A stretch of 64,000 bases of DNA from Paucibacter sp. DJ2R-2 (GCF_025717675.1 NZ_JAJIRT010000004.1:372001-436000), one strand, 5' to 3'; positions 52,507 through 61,638 are shown, counted from the first letter of the stretch. Notes: generated by a model from the sequence alone, not told the origin. Numbers and translations are program-made.

Positions 52507-55500
52507 ATGTTGATGCAAGATATTAAATCGCTGAACTTCGAGCCGCTGCGTGCGGTCTACCCGGAGCTCGCCAATATGGGCGGGTACGCGGAGCATTACG
52601 CGCACACCGACCCGGAAAGCGCACTCGTCAAGCTGCGCAACTTCGCCGAACGTCTGGTCGACCGCGTTTACCTGAAGTTGAAGCTCGAACGAGCCCCTCA
52701 GTCCAACTTCGTCGATTTGCTGCACAACGCCAGCTTCAGGGAGATCGCCCAACCCCTGGTTCTCGACAAGCTGCACCTGCTGCGCCGCCTCGGCAATCGC
52801 GGCGCCCATGGCGAGGACGTTGAGGCCACTGACTCGCTGCGTTGTGTGCAAGAGGCCTGGCAGCTTGCTCGCTGGCTCCATGTGACCTTTCTGGGCGGCA
52901 AGGTCGACGACTTTTCAGATTTCAAGCAGCCCCCAGCGGAAGGCATCGACAGCAAAGCTGAGATCAAGCGCAAAGCGAAAGCGCTGGCTGAAGAGAACAG
53001 CATCAAAGAAGAGCGGCTCAAGCAAGCTCTTCAGGAACTCGCTGAGTTGCGAGCTGCTGATCGCGCCGCAACACCGCCGACAGCCCCTGGCACCTCGCCC
53101 ACTGTCGAAGCACTGGTGCAAGTCGGCCAAGCCTCCACTCAGGTCGCCAGTCAGCTGCGCTTCAGCGAAGACCACACCCGCAAATGGCTGATTGACCGCG
53201 ACCTGCGCATGGCCGGTTGGGATGTCCCGCCGGGTACTGCCAGCAACGAATCCGTCAGCCAGGAATTCGAGGTTTCGCATCAGCCGACTGCAAGCGGCAC
53301 AGGCTATTGCGACTATGTGCTCTGGGATGACAACCGCAAGCCCCTGGCGGTTGTGGAGGCCAAGAAGACCCGTGTTGATGCCCGAACCGGGCAGGAGCAA
53401 GCCAAGCTCTATGCCGATGCGCTTGAGAAGGATTACGGCCAGCGGCCCATGATCTTCTACACCAACGGCCACGACATCTGGGTCTGGGACGACGCGGGCG
53501 GCTATCCGCCTCGCTCAGTGTTCGGCTTCTACTCCAAGGACACGCTTCAATACCGTATCGGCTTCCAGCGCCGGGAAAAACTCGACCTGCTCAAGGACGT
53601 CCGGCCCGACGCCAAGATCGCCGGCTACCTTCACCAAATCGAGAGCATCACGCGCGTTGCCGAGCGTTTCAGCCAGCGCCACCGCCGTGCGCTGGTGGTT
53701 CAAGCCACCGGCACCGGCAAAACTCGTGTGGCCATCGCCCTGGCCAAGCTCTTGATCGACGCACGCTGGGTCAAGCGTGTGCTCTTCCTGTGCGATCGCA
53801 AGGAGCTGCGCAAGCAAGGCAAGAACGCTTTCAACGAACACGTCAAAGAACCGATCTACGTCATCGGGCAGGCCAATGACGTGGGCAAGATGGATGCCCG
53901 CATCTACATCGGCATCTACCAAGGCCTGATCAACGACTACGAGTCCTTCGACGTCGGTTTCTTCGACCTGATCATTGCCGATGAATCGCACCGCTCGATC
54001 TACAACCTCTACGGCGATCTTTTCAAGTACTTCGACGCCCTCCAGGTTGGCTTGACCGCCACGCCGGTCGAGATGGTCAGCCGCAGCACCTGCCAACTTT
54101 TTGGCTGCGACTACAAATTGCCCACGGCCAACTACCCCTTGGAGCAGGCCATTGCCGACCGCAAGCTCGTGCCCTTCAAGGTGGTCGCCCATACGACCAA
54201 GTTTCTGCGTGACGGCATCAAGGCGGCGTATCTCAGCGACGAGCAAATCGCTCAGCTGGAAGACCAAGGCTTCGATCCCAATGAGCTGGAGTTCGACGCC
54301 CAGGAAATTGACGAGGCCGTTTTCAACAAGGACACCAACCGCGTCATCCTGCGCAACTTGATGGACAAAGGCATCCGCGATGCCGACGGTCAGCTCCCGG
54401 GCAAGACCATCGTCTTCGCCCGCAAGATCGAGCATGCCCGTCTATTGGCCGACCTCTTCAATGAGATGTACCCGCAGTTCGCCGGCAAGTTCTGCCGAGT
54501 GATCCACTCCAAAGAGCCGCGGGCCGAGGACCTGATTGATCAGTTCAAAGACCCAGCGAGCGATCTACGCATTGCTGTCTCAGTGGACATGCTGGACACC
54601 GGCATTGATGTGCCCCAAGTGGTGAACCTCGTCTTCGCCAAGCCGGTCAAGAGCAAGGTGAAGTTCTGGCAAATGATTGGCCGCGGCACGCGCCTTTGCG
54701 AAAACCTGTTCGGCCCCGGTCTCCACAAGAGCGAATTCCTGATCTTCGACCACTGGAATAACTTCGAATTCCATGAGCTCAACGCCGACGAGGTCGAACC
54801 CACGGTACCCAAGCCGCTGACGCAGCGTCGCTACGAGGCCCGTATTGAACTCGCAGCCTTGGCCCTTGCCAGGTCCGACATTGCGGCATTCGATGCGCTT
54901 GCGTTGCAGCTCCAGCAAGACGCCGCTGCACTGCCCGACGGCGGCATCGCCGTGCGCGAGAACTGGCAAGCCGTGAATCAGGCCCGTGACGCCAAACTGG
55001 TCCACCATTTCGCCCCCGTCACCCGGCAACTATTGACCGACATCGTCGCGCCCCTGATGAACGCACTGGATGTGCGCGGTCAAGGCGATGCCCTGCGCTG
55101 GGACCTTCTGCTCGCCAAGGCCCAAGCAGCGGCGATCTCTGCGCCAGGGAAGCCCAATGCCCATCGCGATGCGATTTTGGAATGGGTCGACCGCCTACCG
55201 CCGCATCTGAACCCGGTGCGCGCCAAAGCGAATGAGCTCAGAACCATCCGCTCCGATGCGTTCTGGCAAGCCCCAAGCTTCGCCGATCTGGATGCCATGC
55301 GCGCTGCCCTGCGCGACCTGATGGAGCTGGCCGACGCCCCCGTGACGCCTCCGCCTAAGCCTGTGGTGCACCTGGATATTCGCGAGGATGAAGCCGAGTA
55401 CCAAGTTCATTTGCGGCCAACCAAGATCAAGTCGGTTGACTTCGGCATCTACCGCAAGGCCGTGCAATCGGCCCTGGAACCATTGTTCGAAACCGACCCG

Positions 55501-55932
55501 GTTCTGCTCAAGCTGCGCCGTGGCGAGCTCATCACGCCCGAAGAGTTGGACAAGCTCAACAGCCTGCTGCACACCCGCAACCCCGATGTGGACCTGTCCA
55601 CACTGCGTGAGTTCTACCCCGACACAGCCGTGCAGCTAACGCAAATTCTGCGCGGCATTGTTGGCATGGACCACGAAGCCGTGGATCTGCAGTTCTCCAC
55701 CTTCGCCCAAGCCCATGCCCTCAATAGTCAGCAACTGCGTTTCCTCGCGCTGCTGAAGGACCACATCCGCCAGTTTGGCGCCATCGCCGTCGGGCAATTG
55801 TTCGATGCTCCTTTCAACACCGTCCATGCCGAAGGCTTGGGTGGTGTCTTTCCCAATCAAACGCAACTAGACGAAGTCGTGCGCATGGTGCGTGCCTTCG
55901 GCGAACCCTTGCAGCCGCCTGCGGCACACTGA
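52507..55932 (+). CDS. hsdR: Type I restriction enzyme R subunit (HsdR), with N-terminal DUF4145
   Basis: The protein has about 1141 residues. An N-terminal DUF4145-like helical domain holds the RRLGNRGAHG motif. It is followed by a coiled region, a nuclease domain (D277, E292, K294 counted from a 52483 start; GYCDYVLWDD, LAVVEAKKTR) and a DEAD-type translocase with Walker A ATGTGKT and IIADESHRSIYNLYG. The C-terminal third resembles EcoEI-type R subunits. It translocates and cuts unmodified DNA with HsdM and HsdS. I prefer start 52507 over 52483 because of the sigma-54 transcription start. Confidence 0.92.
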   Translation: MLMQDIKSLNFEPLRAVYPELANMGGYAEHYAHTDPESALVKLRNFAERLVDRVYLKLKLERAPQSNFVDLLHNASFREIAQPLVLDKLHLLRRLGNRGAHGEDVEATDSLRCVQEAWQLARWLHVTFLGGKVDDFSDFKQPPAEGIDSKAEIKRKAKALAEENSIKEERLKQALQELAELRAADRAATPPTAPGTSPTVEALVQVGQASTQVASQLRFSEDHTRKWLIDRDLRMAGWDVPPGTASNESVSQEFEVSHQPTASGTGYCDYVLWDDNRKPLAVVEAKKTRVDARTGQEQAKLYADALEKDYGQRPMIFYTNGHDIWVWDDAGGYPPRSVFGFYSKDTLQYRIGFQRREKLDLLKDVRPDAKIAGYLHQIESITRVAERFSQRHRRALVVQATGTGKTRVAIALAKLLIDARWVKRVLFLCDRKELRKQGKNAFNEHVKEPIYVIGQANDVGKMDARIYIGIYQGLINDYESFDVGFFDLIIADESHRSIYNLYGDLFKYFDALQVGLTATPVEMVSRSTCQLFGCDYKLPTANYPLEQAIADRKLVPFKVVAHTTKFLRDGIKAAYLSDEQIAQLEDQGFDPNELEFDAQEIDEAVFNKDTNRVILRNLMDKGIRDADGQLPGKTIVFARKIEHARLLADLFNEMYPQFAGKFCRVIHSKEPRAEDLIDQFKDPASDLRIAVSVDMLDTGIDVPQVVNLVFAKPVKSKVKFWQMIGRGTRLCENLFGPGLHKSEFLIFDHWNNFEFHELNADEVEPTVPKPLTQRRYEARIELAALALARSDIAAFDALALQLQQDAAALPDGGIAVRENWQAVNQARDAKLVHHFAPVTRQLLTDIVAPLMNALDVRGQGDALRWDLLLAKAQAAAISAPGKPNAHRDAILEWVDRLPPHLNPVRAKANELRTIRSDAFWQAPSFADLDAMRAALRDLMELADAPVTPPPKPVVHLDIREDEAEYQVHLRPTKIKSVDFGIYRKAVQSALEPLFETDPVLLKLRRGELITPEELDKLNSLLHTRNPDVDLSTLREFYPDTAVQLTQILRGIVGMDHEAVDLQFSTFAQAHALNSQQLRFLALLKDHIRQFGAIAVGQLFDAPFNTVHAEGLGGVFPNQTQLDEVVRMVRAFGEPLQPPAAH

Positions 55933-55967
55933 CGCAGCGATAACAACAACAAAGAAGTAGTACAGCC

Positions 55968-57509
55968 ATGATCACAGGCGCACTGAGAAGCCGTATCGAC
56001 AGTCTCTGGACCGAATTCTGGACCGGCGGCATCACCAACCCGCTCACCGTCATCGAGCAGATCACCTTCCTGATGTACAGCCGCCTGCTGGACATGCAGG
56101 AGCGCACCCAGGAAAAGCGCGCAGCCCTCACCGGCAAGCGAGAAGCCAGCCTGTTCAGCGAAGAGGATCAAAGCTGCCGCTGGGAAACCTGGCGTCACTA
56201 CGGGGGCGCTGAAATGCTGCCCCATGTGCGTGACCGCGTGTTCCCGCACTTCCGCCGCCTTGCCGAGCGCAGCACGGGCGAAGGCAGCCATTTCGCCGCC
56301 TTCATGAAGGACGCGCAGCTGATGATTCAAAAGGAGTCACTGCTGGTGAAGGCCGTCAGCGCAGTGCACGAACTGCCGCTGGAACAAGGCGACACCAAGG
56401 GTGATCTCTACGAGTACCTGCTCGGCAAGCTCACCACGGCCGGCATCAACGGCCAGTTCCGTACGCCGCGCCACATCATCCGCATGATGGTGGAGTTGAT
56501 GCAGCCCCAGCCCACTGATCGCATCTGCGACCCGTCCTGCGGCACCGCTGGCTTCTTGATCGAGTCCTACGACTACCTCTTGCGTGAGCACAGCAGCGCC
56601 GCCGGCACGCACAAAGAAGTTGTGGAAGGCGAAGAGCACATCAGCTACAGCGGCGATCTGCTCGGCGAGCATCGCAAACATATCGACAGCGATATGTTCC
56701 ACGCCTACGACTTCGACGCCACCATGCTGCGCATCGCCACCATGAACCTGGTGATGCACGGCGTGAAGCAGCCCGATGTCCATTACCAAGACACCTTGAG
56801 CCAGAGCTTTGAGGAACGCCACCCCAAGGGCTCCAAGAACGCCTTCGACCTCATCCTCGCCAACCCACCGTTCAAAGGCAGCCTGGACGAGCAAGACGTG
56901 GCCCCGGACATCCTGCGCACCGTTAAGACCAAGAAGACCGAGTTGCTCTTCATTGGCCTGATCCTGCGTATGTTGAAACTCGGCGGCCGCAGTGCAACCA
57001 TCGTGCCGGACGGCGTGCTTTTCGGTTCCAGCAAGGCGCACGTGCAACTGCGCCAGCACTTGATCGAGAACAACCAGCTCGAGGCCGTGATTTCGCTGCC
57101 CTCGGGCGTGTTCAAGCCCTACGCCGGCGTGTCCACTGCCATCATCATCTTTGCGAAGGGTGGCAAGACCGAGAACGTGTTCTTCTACGACGTTCAGTCG
57201 GATGGCCGTACGCTGGATGACAAACGTACTCAGATCGGTGACGGGTCAGGCGATATGCCCGATGTGAAGGCCAAGTTTCTGCAATGGTGCGAGGGCAAGG
57301 GTGATTTCAGTGATCGGACGGCCAAAGCGTTTGAAGTGACTGCTGATGACATACGGGCGCAGAGTTATGACTTGTCTATCAATCGACATAAAGAGCAAGT
57401 GCATATCGCTGAAACACACGACGCACCTGCGGCCATCGTCGCCAAGTTGCGTCACCTGGAGACGGCGATACAAAGAGAGCTAACGGATCTGGAAGACTTG
57501 TTGAAATGA
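55968..57509 (+). CDS. hsdM: Type I DNA methyltransferase subunit (HsdM)
   Basis: The 513-residue protein has the N-terminal helical HsdM domain (LWTEFWTGGITNPLTVIEQITFLMYSRLLDM), the SAM-binding motif DPSCGTAGF (188-196) and the catalytic motif NPPF (299-302, ILANPPFKGS), so it is an N6-adenine methyltransferase. It follows hsdR by 35 bp and its stop overlaps the hsdS start (ATGA). The gene order R-M-S on one strand is unusual only in that the promoter is sigma-54 type. Confidence 0.96.
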   Translation: MITGALRSRIDSLWTEFWTGGITNPLTVIEQITFLMYSRLLDMQERTQEKRAALTGKREASLFSEEDQSCRWETWRHYGGAEMLPHVRDRVFPHFRRLAERSTGEGSHFAAFMKDAQLMIQKESLLVKAVSAVHELPLEQGDTKGDLYEYLLGKLTTAGINGQFRTPRHIIRMMVELMQPQPTDRICDPSCGTAGFLIESYDYLLREHSSAAGTHKEVVEGEEHISYSGDLLGEHRKHIDSDMFHAYDFDATMLRIATMNLVMHGVKQPDVHYQDTLSQSFEERHPKGSKNAFDLILANPPFKGSLDEQDVAPDILRTVKTKKTELLFIGLILRMLKLGGRSATIVPDGVLFGSSKAHVQLRQHLIENNQLEAVISLPSGVFKPYAGVSTAIIIFAKGGKTENVFFYDVQSDGRTLDDKRTQIGDGSGDMPDVKAKFLQWCEGKGDFSDRTAKAFEVTADDIRAQSYDLSINRHKEQVHIAETHDAPAAIVAKLRHLETAIQRELTDLEDLLK

Positions 57510-58687
57510 ACCGGCTTGTTCAACTAAGCGATGTCGCCCTCGTGTTCAACGGCAAGACACCCGCTCGCGTAGATCAGAGACAGGGCGGGCACCCAGTTTT
57601 GAAAATCAAAGACGTGAATTCCCTCGGGCGTTTCGCTGGCAGCTTCGAATCATTTGTTGATCATGAATTTGCGGCAAGATTCTCTGAAAAACTAGTTGAG
57701 GTTGGCGATACTCTAATCCTCAACGCCGCGCACAACGCCGACTATGTAGGCTCAAAGTCGTATTTGGCAGAGCCAAGCGTAGTTGGCAGTCTGCCAACTG
57801 GTGAATGGCTTGTGGTCAGAGCTATGCAGCACTGCACCGATGCTCGTTTCATCCATCATTGGATTACAAGCGCTCGGATTCGACAAAGGCTTCGGGACCA
57901 AGTAAAGGGGATTCATCTCTACCCAAAGGACGTTGCTGCATTGCCCGTGCTGCTGCCGTCGTTGCATGAGCAACAGCGCATCGCCGCCATCCTCGACAAG
58001 GCCGACAGCCTGCGCCGCAAACGCCTAGAAGCCATCCGCCTCGCCGACGAATTCCTTCGGGCTGCCTATTTGGACCTCGCCACGAAGCACCCGGACCGAG
58101 CTTCGGTTGACAGTGTCCTCGCATCCATTCCTAACGCAGCGAGGACGGGACCCTTCGGCAGTCAGTTACTCGTTTCAGAGTTCACCGAATCGGGCATCCC
58201 AGTCCTCGGGATCGACAACGTTGTCTCCAACTCATTCACCTGGGGCGCACGCCGATTCGTCTCACCTGAGAAGTACAAGGAACTAGAGCGATACACCGTT
58301 CGCCCTGGGGATGTCATGGTCACGATCATGGGCACCACAGGTCGGGTCGCAATCGCACCTGAGGATTTGCCTGTTTGCATCAGCACAAAGCATCTGTGCA
58401 CGCTGTCGCTTGATCAGCAGAAGATGCGGCCTTCCTATTTATGGGCTTGCTTGCGCTGGGACCCAGAAGTCCGGGCACAGACTCAGCGCGAATCAAAGGG
58501 CGCCATCATGGAAGGATGGAACATGGGCATTGTGAAGGGCTTGATGGTCAGCAAGCCGCCGATGGAAGCGCAACTTAAGTTCGAGGCGCTGCTAGCGAAG
58601 ATCACCCAGTTTTCCCAGAACGCAGGCAGCGCTGCAGATCAGACGGATGCTTTGGTAGCTTCACTTTCAGCTAAGTACTTCAGTTAG
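57506..58687 (+). CDS. hsdS: Type I restriction specificity subunit (HsdS)
   Basis: The 393-residue protein has two target-recognition domains (residues about 1-150 and 190-350), separated by the conserved central helix region (LPVLLPSLHEQQRIAAILDKADSLRRKRLEAIRLADEFL). A shorter distal conserved helix is seen near the C terminus. The N-terminal domain begins with VQLSDVALVFNGKTP. It fixes the DNA sequence recognised by the complex; the target cannot be read from sequence. It overlaps hsdM by 4 bp. Confidence 0.93.
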   Translation: MNRLVQLSDVALVFNGKTPARVDQRQGGHPVLKIKDVNSLGRFAGSFESFVDHEFAARFSEKLVEVGDTLILNAAHNADYVGSKSYLAEPSVVGSLPTGEWLVVRAMQHCTDARFIHHWITSARIRQRLRDQVKGIHLYPKDVAALPVLLPSLHEQQRIAAILDKADSLRRKRLEAIRLADEFLRAAYLDLATKHPDRASVDSVLASIPNAARTGPFGSQLLVSEFTESGIPVLGIDNVVSNSFTWGARRFVSPEKYKELERYTVRPGDVMVTIMGTTGRVAIAPEDLPVCISTKHLCTLSLDQQKMRPSYLWACLRWDPEVRAQTQRESKGAIMEGWNMGIVKGLMVSKPPMEAQLKFEALLAKITQFSQNAGSAADQTDALVASLSAKYFS

Positions 58688-58719
58688 CCCATCTCTGTCT
58701 GATTGCACTTGCCTAAACC

Positions 58720-58914
58720 ATGGCTTCATTGATCAAGTCACTCTCGCTCAAGAACTTCAGAGGTTTCCCTTGTGGGACTTTGATGGGCCACAGACGCTGC
58801 CAGCCCAATGGTCTCAGCTTTCAGATCGACCCGCCAGAGCTAAGGCTTCACGCAGCCCCGCGCATCTCAATGCAGAGTGCAGGACTCTCACAGTGCAAGG
58901 CGTTCTTTATGTAA
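58720..58914 (+). pseudogene. Possible truncated AAA (RecF/AAA15-like) ATPase N-terminal fragment
   Basis: The first residues MASLIKSLSLKNFRGF resemble the start of AAA15/RecF-type ATPases (IKSLSLKNFRGF), but a P-loop does not follow. The sequence becomes unrelated after about 16 residues and stops at 64. I read it as a remnant of a gene replaced during module exchange rather than a working protein. The region to 58985 contains a good RBS only for the next gene. Confidence 0.4.
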
Positions 58915-58985
58915 CTAACCGTATAGTCACTTTGTGCTGGAACTAACCTCCAGCGACCCACCGACAGATATCAGGGAGGAAAGCG

Positions 58986-60737
58986 ATGGCAGCAAAGACT
59001 GCACGCTTTCAAGTTGATTCGAGGTTGGCTCGTTTGTTGAGCCAGGAATACTCGTCGACTGAGAAAGCACTCAAGGAACTGGTCGACAACGCCTGGGATG
59101 CGGACGCCGAGAACGTTCACATCTCGCTGCCGGCGCCGATGACCGATGCGCCTATCGTCATTTCGGACGATGGCTCCGGCATGACGCGGGCCGAGCTCGA
59201 ATCGCACTACCTGGCCATCGCTCGAGATCGGCGAGTACATCGAGGTGAGAGAACTGCAGGCAAGCAACGCTTGGTCAAGGGGCGCAAAGGCATCGGCAAA
59301 TTTGCGGGCTTGATGGCTGCCGCCGAGATGACCCTCGAGACCCGCACGCGAGGCACACTCAGCCGCTTCACGCTACGGATGGCGGACCTCGCTGGCGTTG
59401 AAGATATCGAGCACTTGCCGATTCAAATCGATACCGAGCGTAGCGACCCGGAGTCACACGGCACCACCATCACGCTGCGCACCCTCCACGGTGAACTGGC
59501 CTTCCCGGATGCAGCCAGGATGCGCCAAGCCCTGATTTTTGAGTATGGCCGGTCGGCGGACTTCACTGTCTACGTGGATGGGAAACTGCTCGGCGTCGAC
59601 GATGTTGTTGGCACCTACACCGACCAGACGGTGGATGTCTCCGGTGTCGGCCCCGTCCAGCTTCGGTTTGCGATTGCCGAAGAGCGATCGGCCCATCGAC
59701 AGGCGGGCATCGTGTTGCGGGTGGACGGCAAGGTGGTTGGAAAGCCGTCCTTTTTTGGCCTTGAAGAGCGGGAAGACTTTCCGCAGAAACTGAAGTCCAA
59801 GCTGTACGGTGAGGTCCAGGCTGACGGTCTGCGCGACCATGTGACGGCGGGCTGGGATAGCGTGATCGAAAACAGCAGCCTGCTTTCTGCGGTCACCGAG
59901 CAAGTACAGCCCATCCTGATCGCGGCTTACAGGGAGCGATACCGTCGCGAGATTCAGCTGGCGCAGGCTCGGATCAGCCGTTCAATCAAGGACCGGCTTG
60001 CAGCGATGCCTGAGCATCGCCGCGAGTTCGCCGACAAGGCGGTGCGCCGCGCGCTGGAACGCTTCTACGGCGAAGAGCCAACCAAGCTTGAGCAATACGT
60101 TTATGTGTTGCTCGAGGCCATCGAGCACGTTGAGTACGGCGCAGTCCTGTCTCACATCCACGATGCCTCGCGAAAAGACGTTGTAGCCATCTCGGCAGCG
60201 CTTGACGAGTTCGGCATGGCCGACATGGCCACTTTGGTTACCCAAGCTAAAGCGCGCATGCAGTTCCTTGACGAGTTGGAAGCGCTTGCACGAGCGCCCG
60301 AGACGCGTGAGGCCGAGATGCACAAGGCGATCGAGCGCAACCTGTGGATTCTGGGCGCGACCTACACCTTCTTCCGCTCCAACCAGACGCTCAAGCGAAC
60401 GGTGGAAGAGGCGCTAGGGCGCAAGTACCAGGGCGCCAAGGCGGCTGAGCGCCCCGACCTGGTGCTGAATGAAGACCTCAACGGTTCGTGCCTGCTGATT
60501 GAGTTCAAGCGCCCATCACATGCACTGAACCACGAGGACTACCTCCAGGCCATCAGCTATCGGCATGAGCTGTCGAAGCACATGACCAAACCTATTCGAG
60601 TGATGCTGATGGGAGGAAGGAGATCGCCGGACTTCCCAACGATGCAGCGCGAAGCTGAGGTGGAAGCACTTGCCTTTTTCGATGTGATTGCATCGGCGCG
60701 AAGGGCAATCGACTGGCAGCTTTCAGCCCAGCATTGA
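58986..60737 (+). CDS. GHKL-type ATPase fused to a PD-(D/E)XK nuclease domain (Shedu-like)
   Basis: The 583-residue protein has an N-terminal Hsp90/MORC-like ATPase: N box ELVDNAWDAD (N35), G1 box ISDDGSGM (D61-D62) and G2 box GRKGIGKFAG (G102-K105). After a central region with helices, the C terminus (about 440-583) carries KAIERNLWILGATYTFFRSN, then D491 (RPDLVL), E506-K508 (LLIEFKRP) and Q521 (YLQAISY). This is the DUF4263/Shedu nuclease arrangement. A strong GGGAGGAAAGCG site precedes the ATG. It is likely a defence effector whose ATPase may gate the nuclease. Confidence 0.8.
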   Translation: MAAKTARFQVDSRLARLLSQEYSSTEKALKELVDNAWDADAENVHISLPAPMTDAPIVISDDGSGMTRAELESHYLAIARDRRVHRGERTAGKQRLVKGRKGIGKFAGLMAAAEMTLETRTRGTLSRFTLRMADLAGVEDIEHLPIQIDTERSDPESHGTTITLRTLHGELAFPDAARMRQALIFEYGRSADFTVYVDGKLLGVDDVVGTYTDQTVDVSGVGPVQLRFAIAEERSAHRQAGIVLRVDGKVVGKPSFFGLEEREDFPQKLKSKLYGEVQADGLRDHVTAGWDSVIENSSLLSAVTEQVQPILIAAYRERYRREIQLAQARISRSIKDRLAAMPEHRREFADKAVRRALERFYGEEPTKLEQYVYVLLEAIEHVEYGAVLSHIHDASRKDVVAISAALDEFGMADMATLVTQAKARMQFLDELEALARAPETREAEMHKAIERNLWILGATYTFFRSNQTLKRTVEEALGRKYQGAKAAERPDLVLNEDLNGSCLLIEFKRPSHALNHEDYLQAISYRHELSKHMTKPIRVMLMGGRRSPDFPTMQREAEVEALAFFDVIASARRAIDWQLSAQH

Positions 60738-60905
60738 ATGGGCACTCTGGGAGCCGATGAAGTGAATACGGCCGTTGATTCGTTGCGGAAATTTTTCCAG
60801 GCGAGCGGTGCGTTGCTGTTCAGCCACCGCACCGCCAATGCCGCCTACCTTGACCTTGACCGCGCTTTCCAATGCACTGGCATAACAAGTTCTTGGCGCG
60901 GCTAA
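60738..60905 (+). CDS. Small open reading frame directly after the GHKL-nuclease gene
   Basis: The ATG follows the TGA of the previous gene without a gap (TGAATG), giving 55 residues (MGTLGADEVNTAVDSLRKFF ...). The composition is normal for the island, but I see no known domain. It could be a coupled small protein or a remnant. Confidence 0.3.
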   Translation: MGTLGADEVNTAVDSLRKFFQASGALLFSHRTANAAYLDLDRAFQCTGITSSWRG

Positions 60906-61032
60906 TTGCATGCCATCCTTACAGAAGTTTGGGCTTCTCGTCCGCCAAGGCGAGGTCCCGTTACCAGCCTTGGCTTGAGATCGTCGAGTCACACTGCGCC
61001 GCAAATGCGGCCCGCTACTCCTAGAAGATGCA

Positions 61033-61536
61033 ATGGACGTTCTGTACTACTGGAAAGACTACGAGTCTGACATTCGCCAAGGCCGCATCGGCTACTTCCG
61101 ATCTTCCAAGGACAAGCTCGACGAGCTGCAACAGCGATCCCCGGATGACATCTGGGTGGTGAAGACGCCACGCGGGAGCAAAGGGCAACTGCAGTTGTTG
61201 GGGCGCCTGGCTTGGGCGGACTCGCCAACGACGAAAGTTCTGGCGGCTCCTGGCGACAGCCTGATCCACTACCAGCCGGACCATCCGCGGTCTGTGTGGT
61301 TCGACGAGGGGCTTGCGCTGCAGCACCTTGACGAGGTAACGGCTTGGTTGCGCGCTCACCAACCCAGCAGCGTTCGAGCCAACTTCCAGGGGGCCAACGG
61401 CCAGTTGGCCATCGAGCAATCAGCGTCGTTGGAACTAAGGAGACTGACCGCCCGATGGCCCAGCCTGCCATTCAAGGATGCCGTGAGTAATAAAAAGTTT
61501 GCGGATTCCGCAAACAATTTTCCGCAATCCTCATGA
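61033..61536 (+). CDS. Uncharacterised protein, possibly PUA/EVE-like
   Basis: The 167-residue protein begins MDVLYYWKDYESDIRQGRIGYFRSSKDKL and contains DDIWVVKTPRGSKGQLQLLGRLAWAD. Aromatic-rich N termini with this W-F-IWVxKTP pattern recall PUA-like domains (EVE, ASCH) that bind modified bases, but this is a weak resemblance. The C-terminal 15 residues overlap the palindrome at 61497-61515. It lies between the GHKL-nuclease gene and the sigma-54 promoter at 61588. Confidence 0.55.
   Translation: MDVLYYWKDYESDIRQGRIGYFRSSKDKLDELQQRSPDDIWVVKTPRGSKGQLQLLGRLAWADSPTTKVLAAPGDSLIHYQPDHPRSVWFDEGLALQHLDEVTAWLRAHQPSSVRANFQGANGQLAIEQSASLELRRLTARWPSLPFKDAVSNKKFADSANNFPQSS
61497..61515. promoter_or_regulatory. 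Perfect palindrome, candidate activator or repressor site
   Basis: GTTTGCGGATTCCGCAAAC is a perfect 9-bp-arm palindrome with a 1-nt centre. A further half-site TTCCGCAA lies nearby at about 61520-61527. Its distance of about 75 bp from the sigma-54 promoter is in the range for enhancer sites. I did not find the same palindrome before hsdR. Confidence 0.5.
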
Positions 61537-61587
61537 GGCCTGCTTGTAAGTCATTGATTTATTTAGGACAAGGACGACTCCTTGCTC

Positions 61588-61603
61588 TGGCACGGCATTC
61601 GCA
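61588..61603 (+). promoter_or_regulatory. Second sigma-54 (-24/-12) promoter, before the DUF4258 gene
   Basis: TGGCACGGCATTCGCA has GG at 61589-61590 and GC at 61601-61602 with the required 10-bp gap. It shares TGGCACGG and TCGCA with the hsdR promoter. The predicted start near 61614 leaves a 25-nt leader before the ATG at 61639. Confidence 0.82.
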
Positions 61604-61638
61604 ATATGTCGAGTGTCAGCCAACCTTGGAGTCTCCCC

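Noticed and set aside
60895-60909. Possible third sigma-54 site (TGGCGCGGCTAATTGCA) upstream of 61033
   Set aside because: The gap between GG and GC is 11 bp rather than 10, which usually abolishes recognition.
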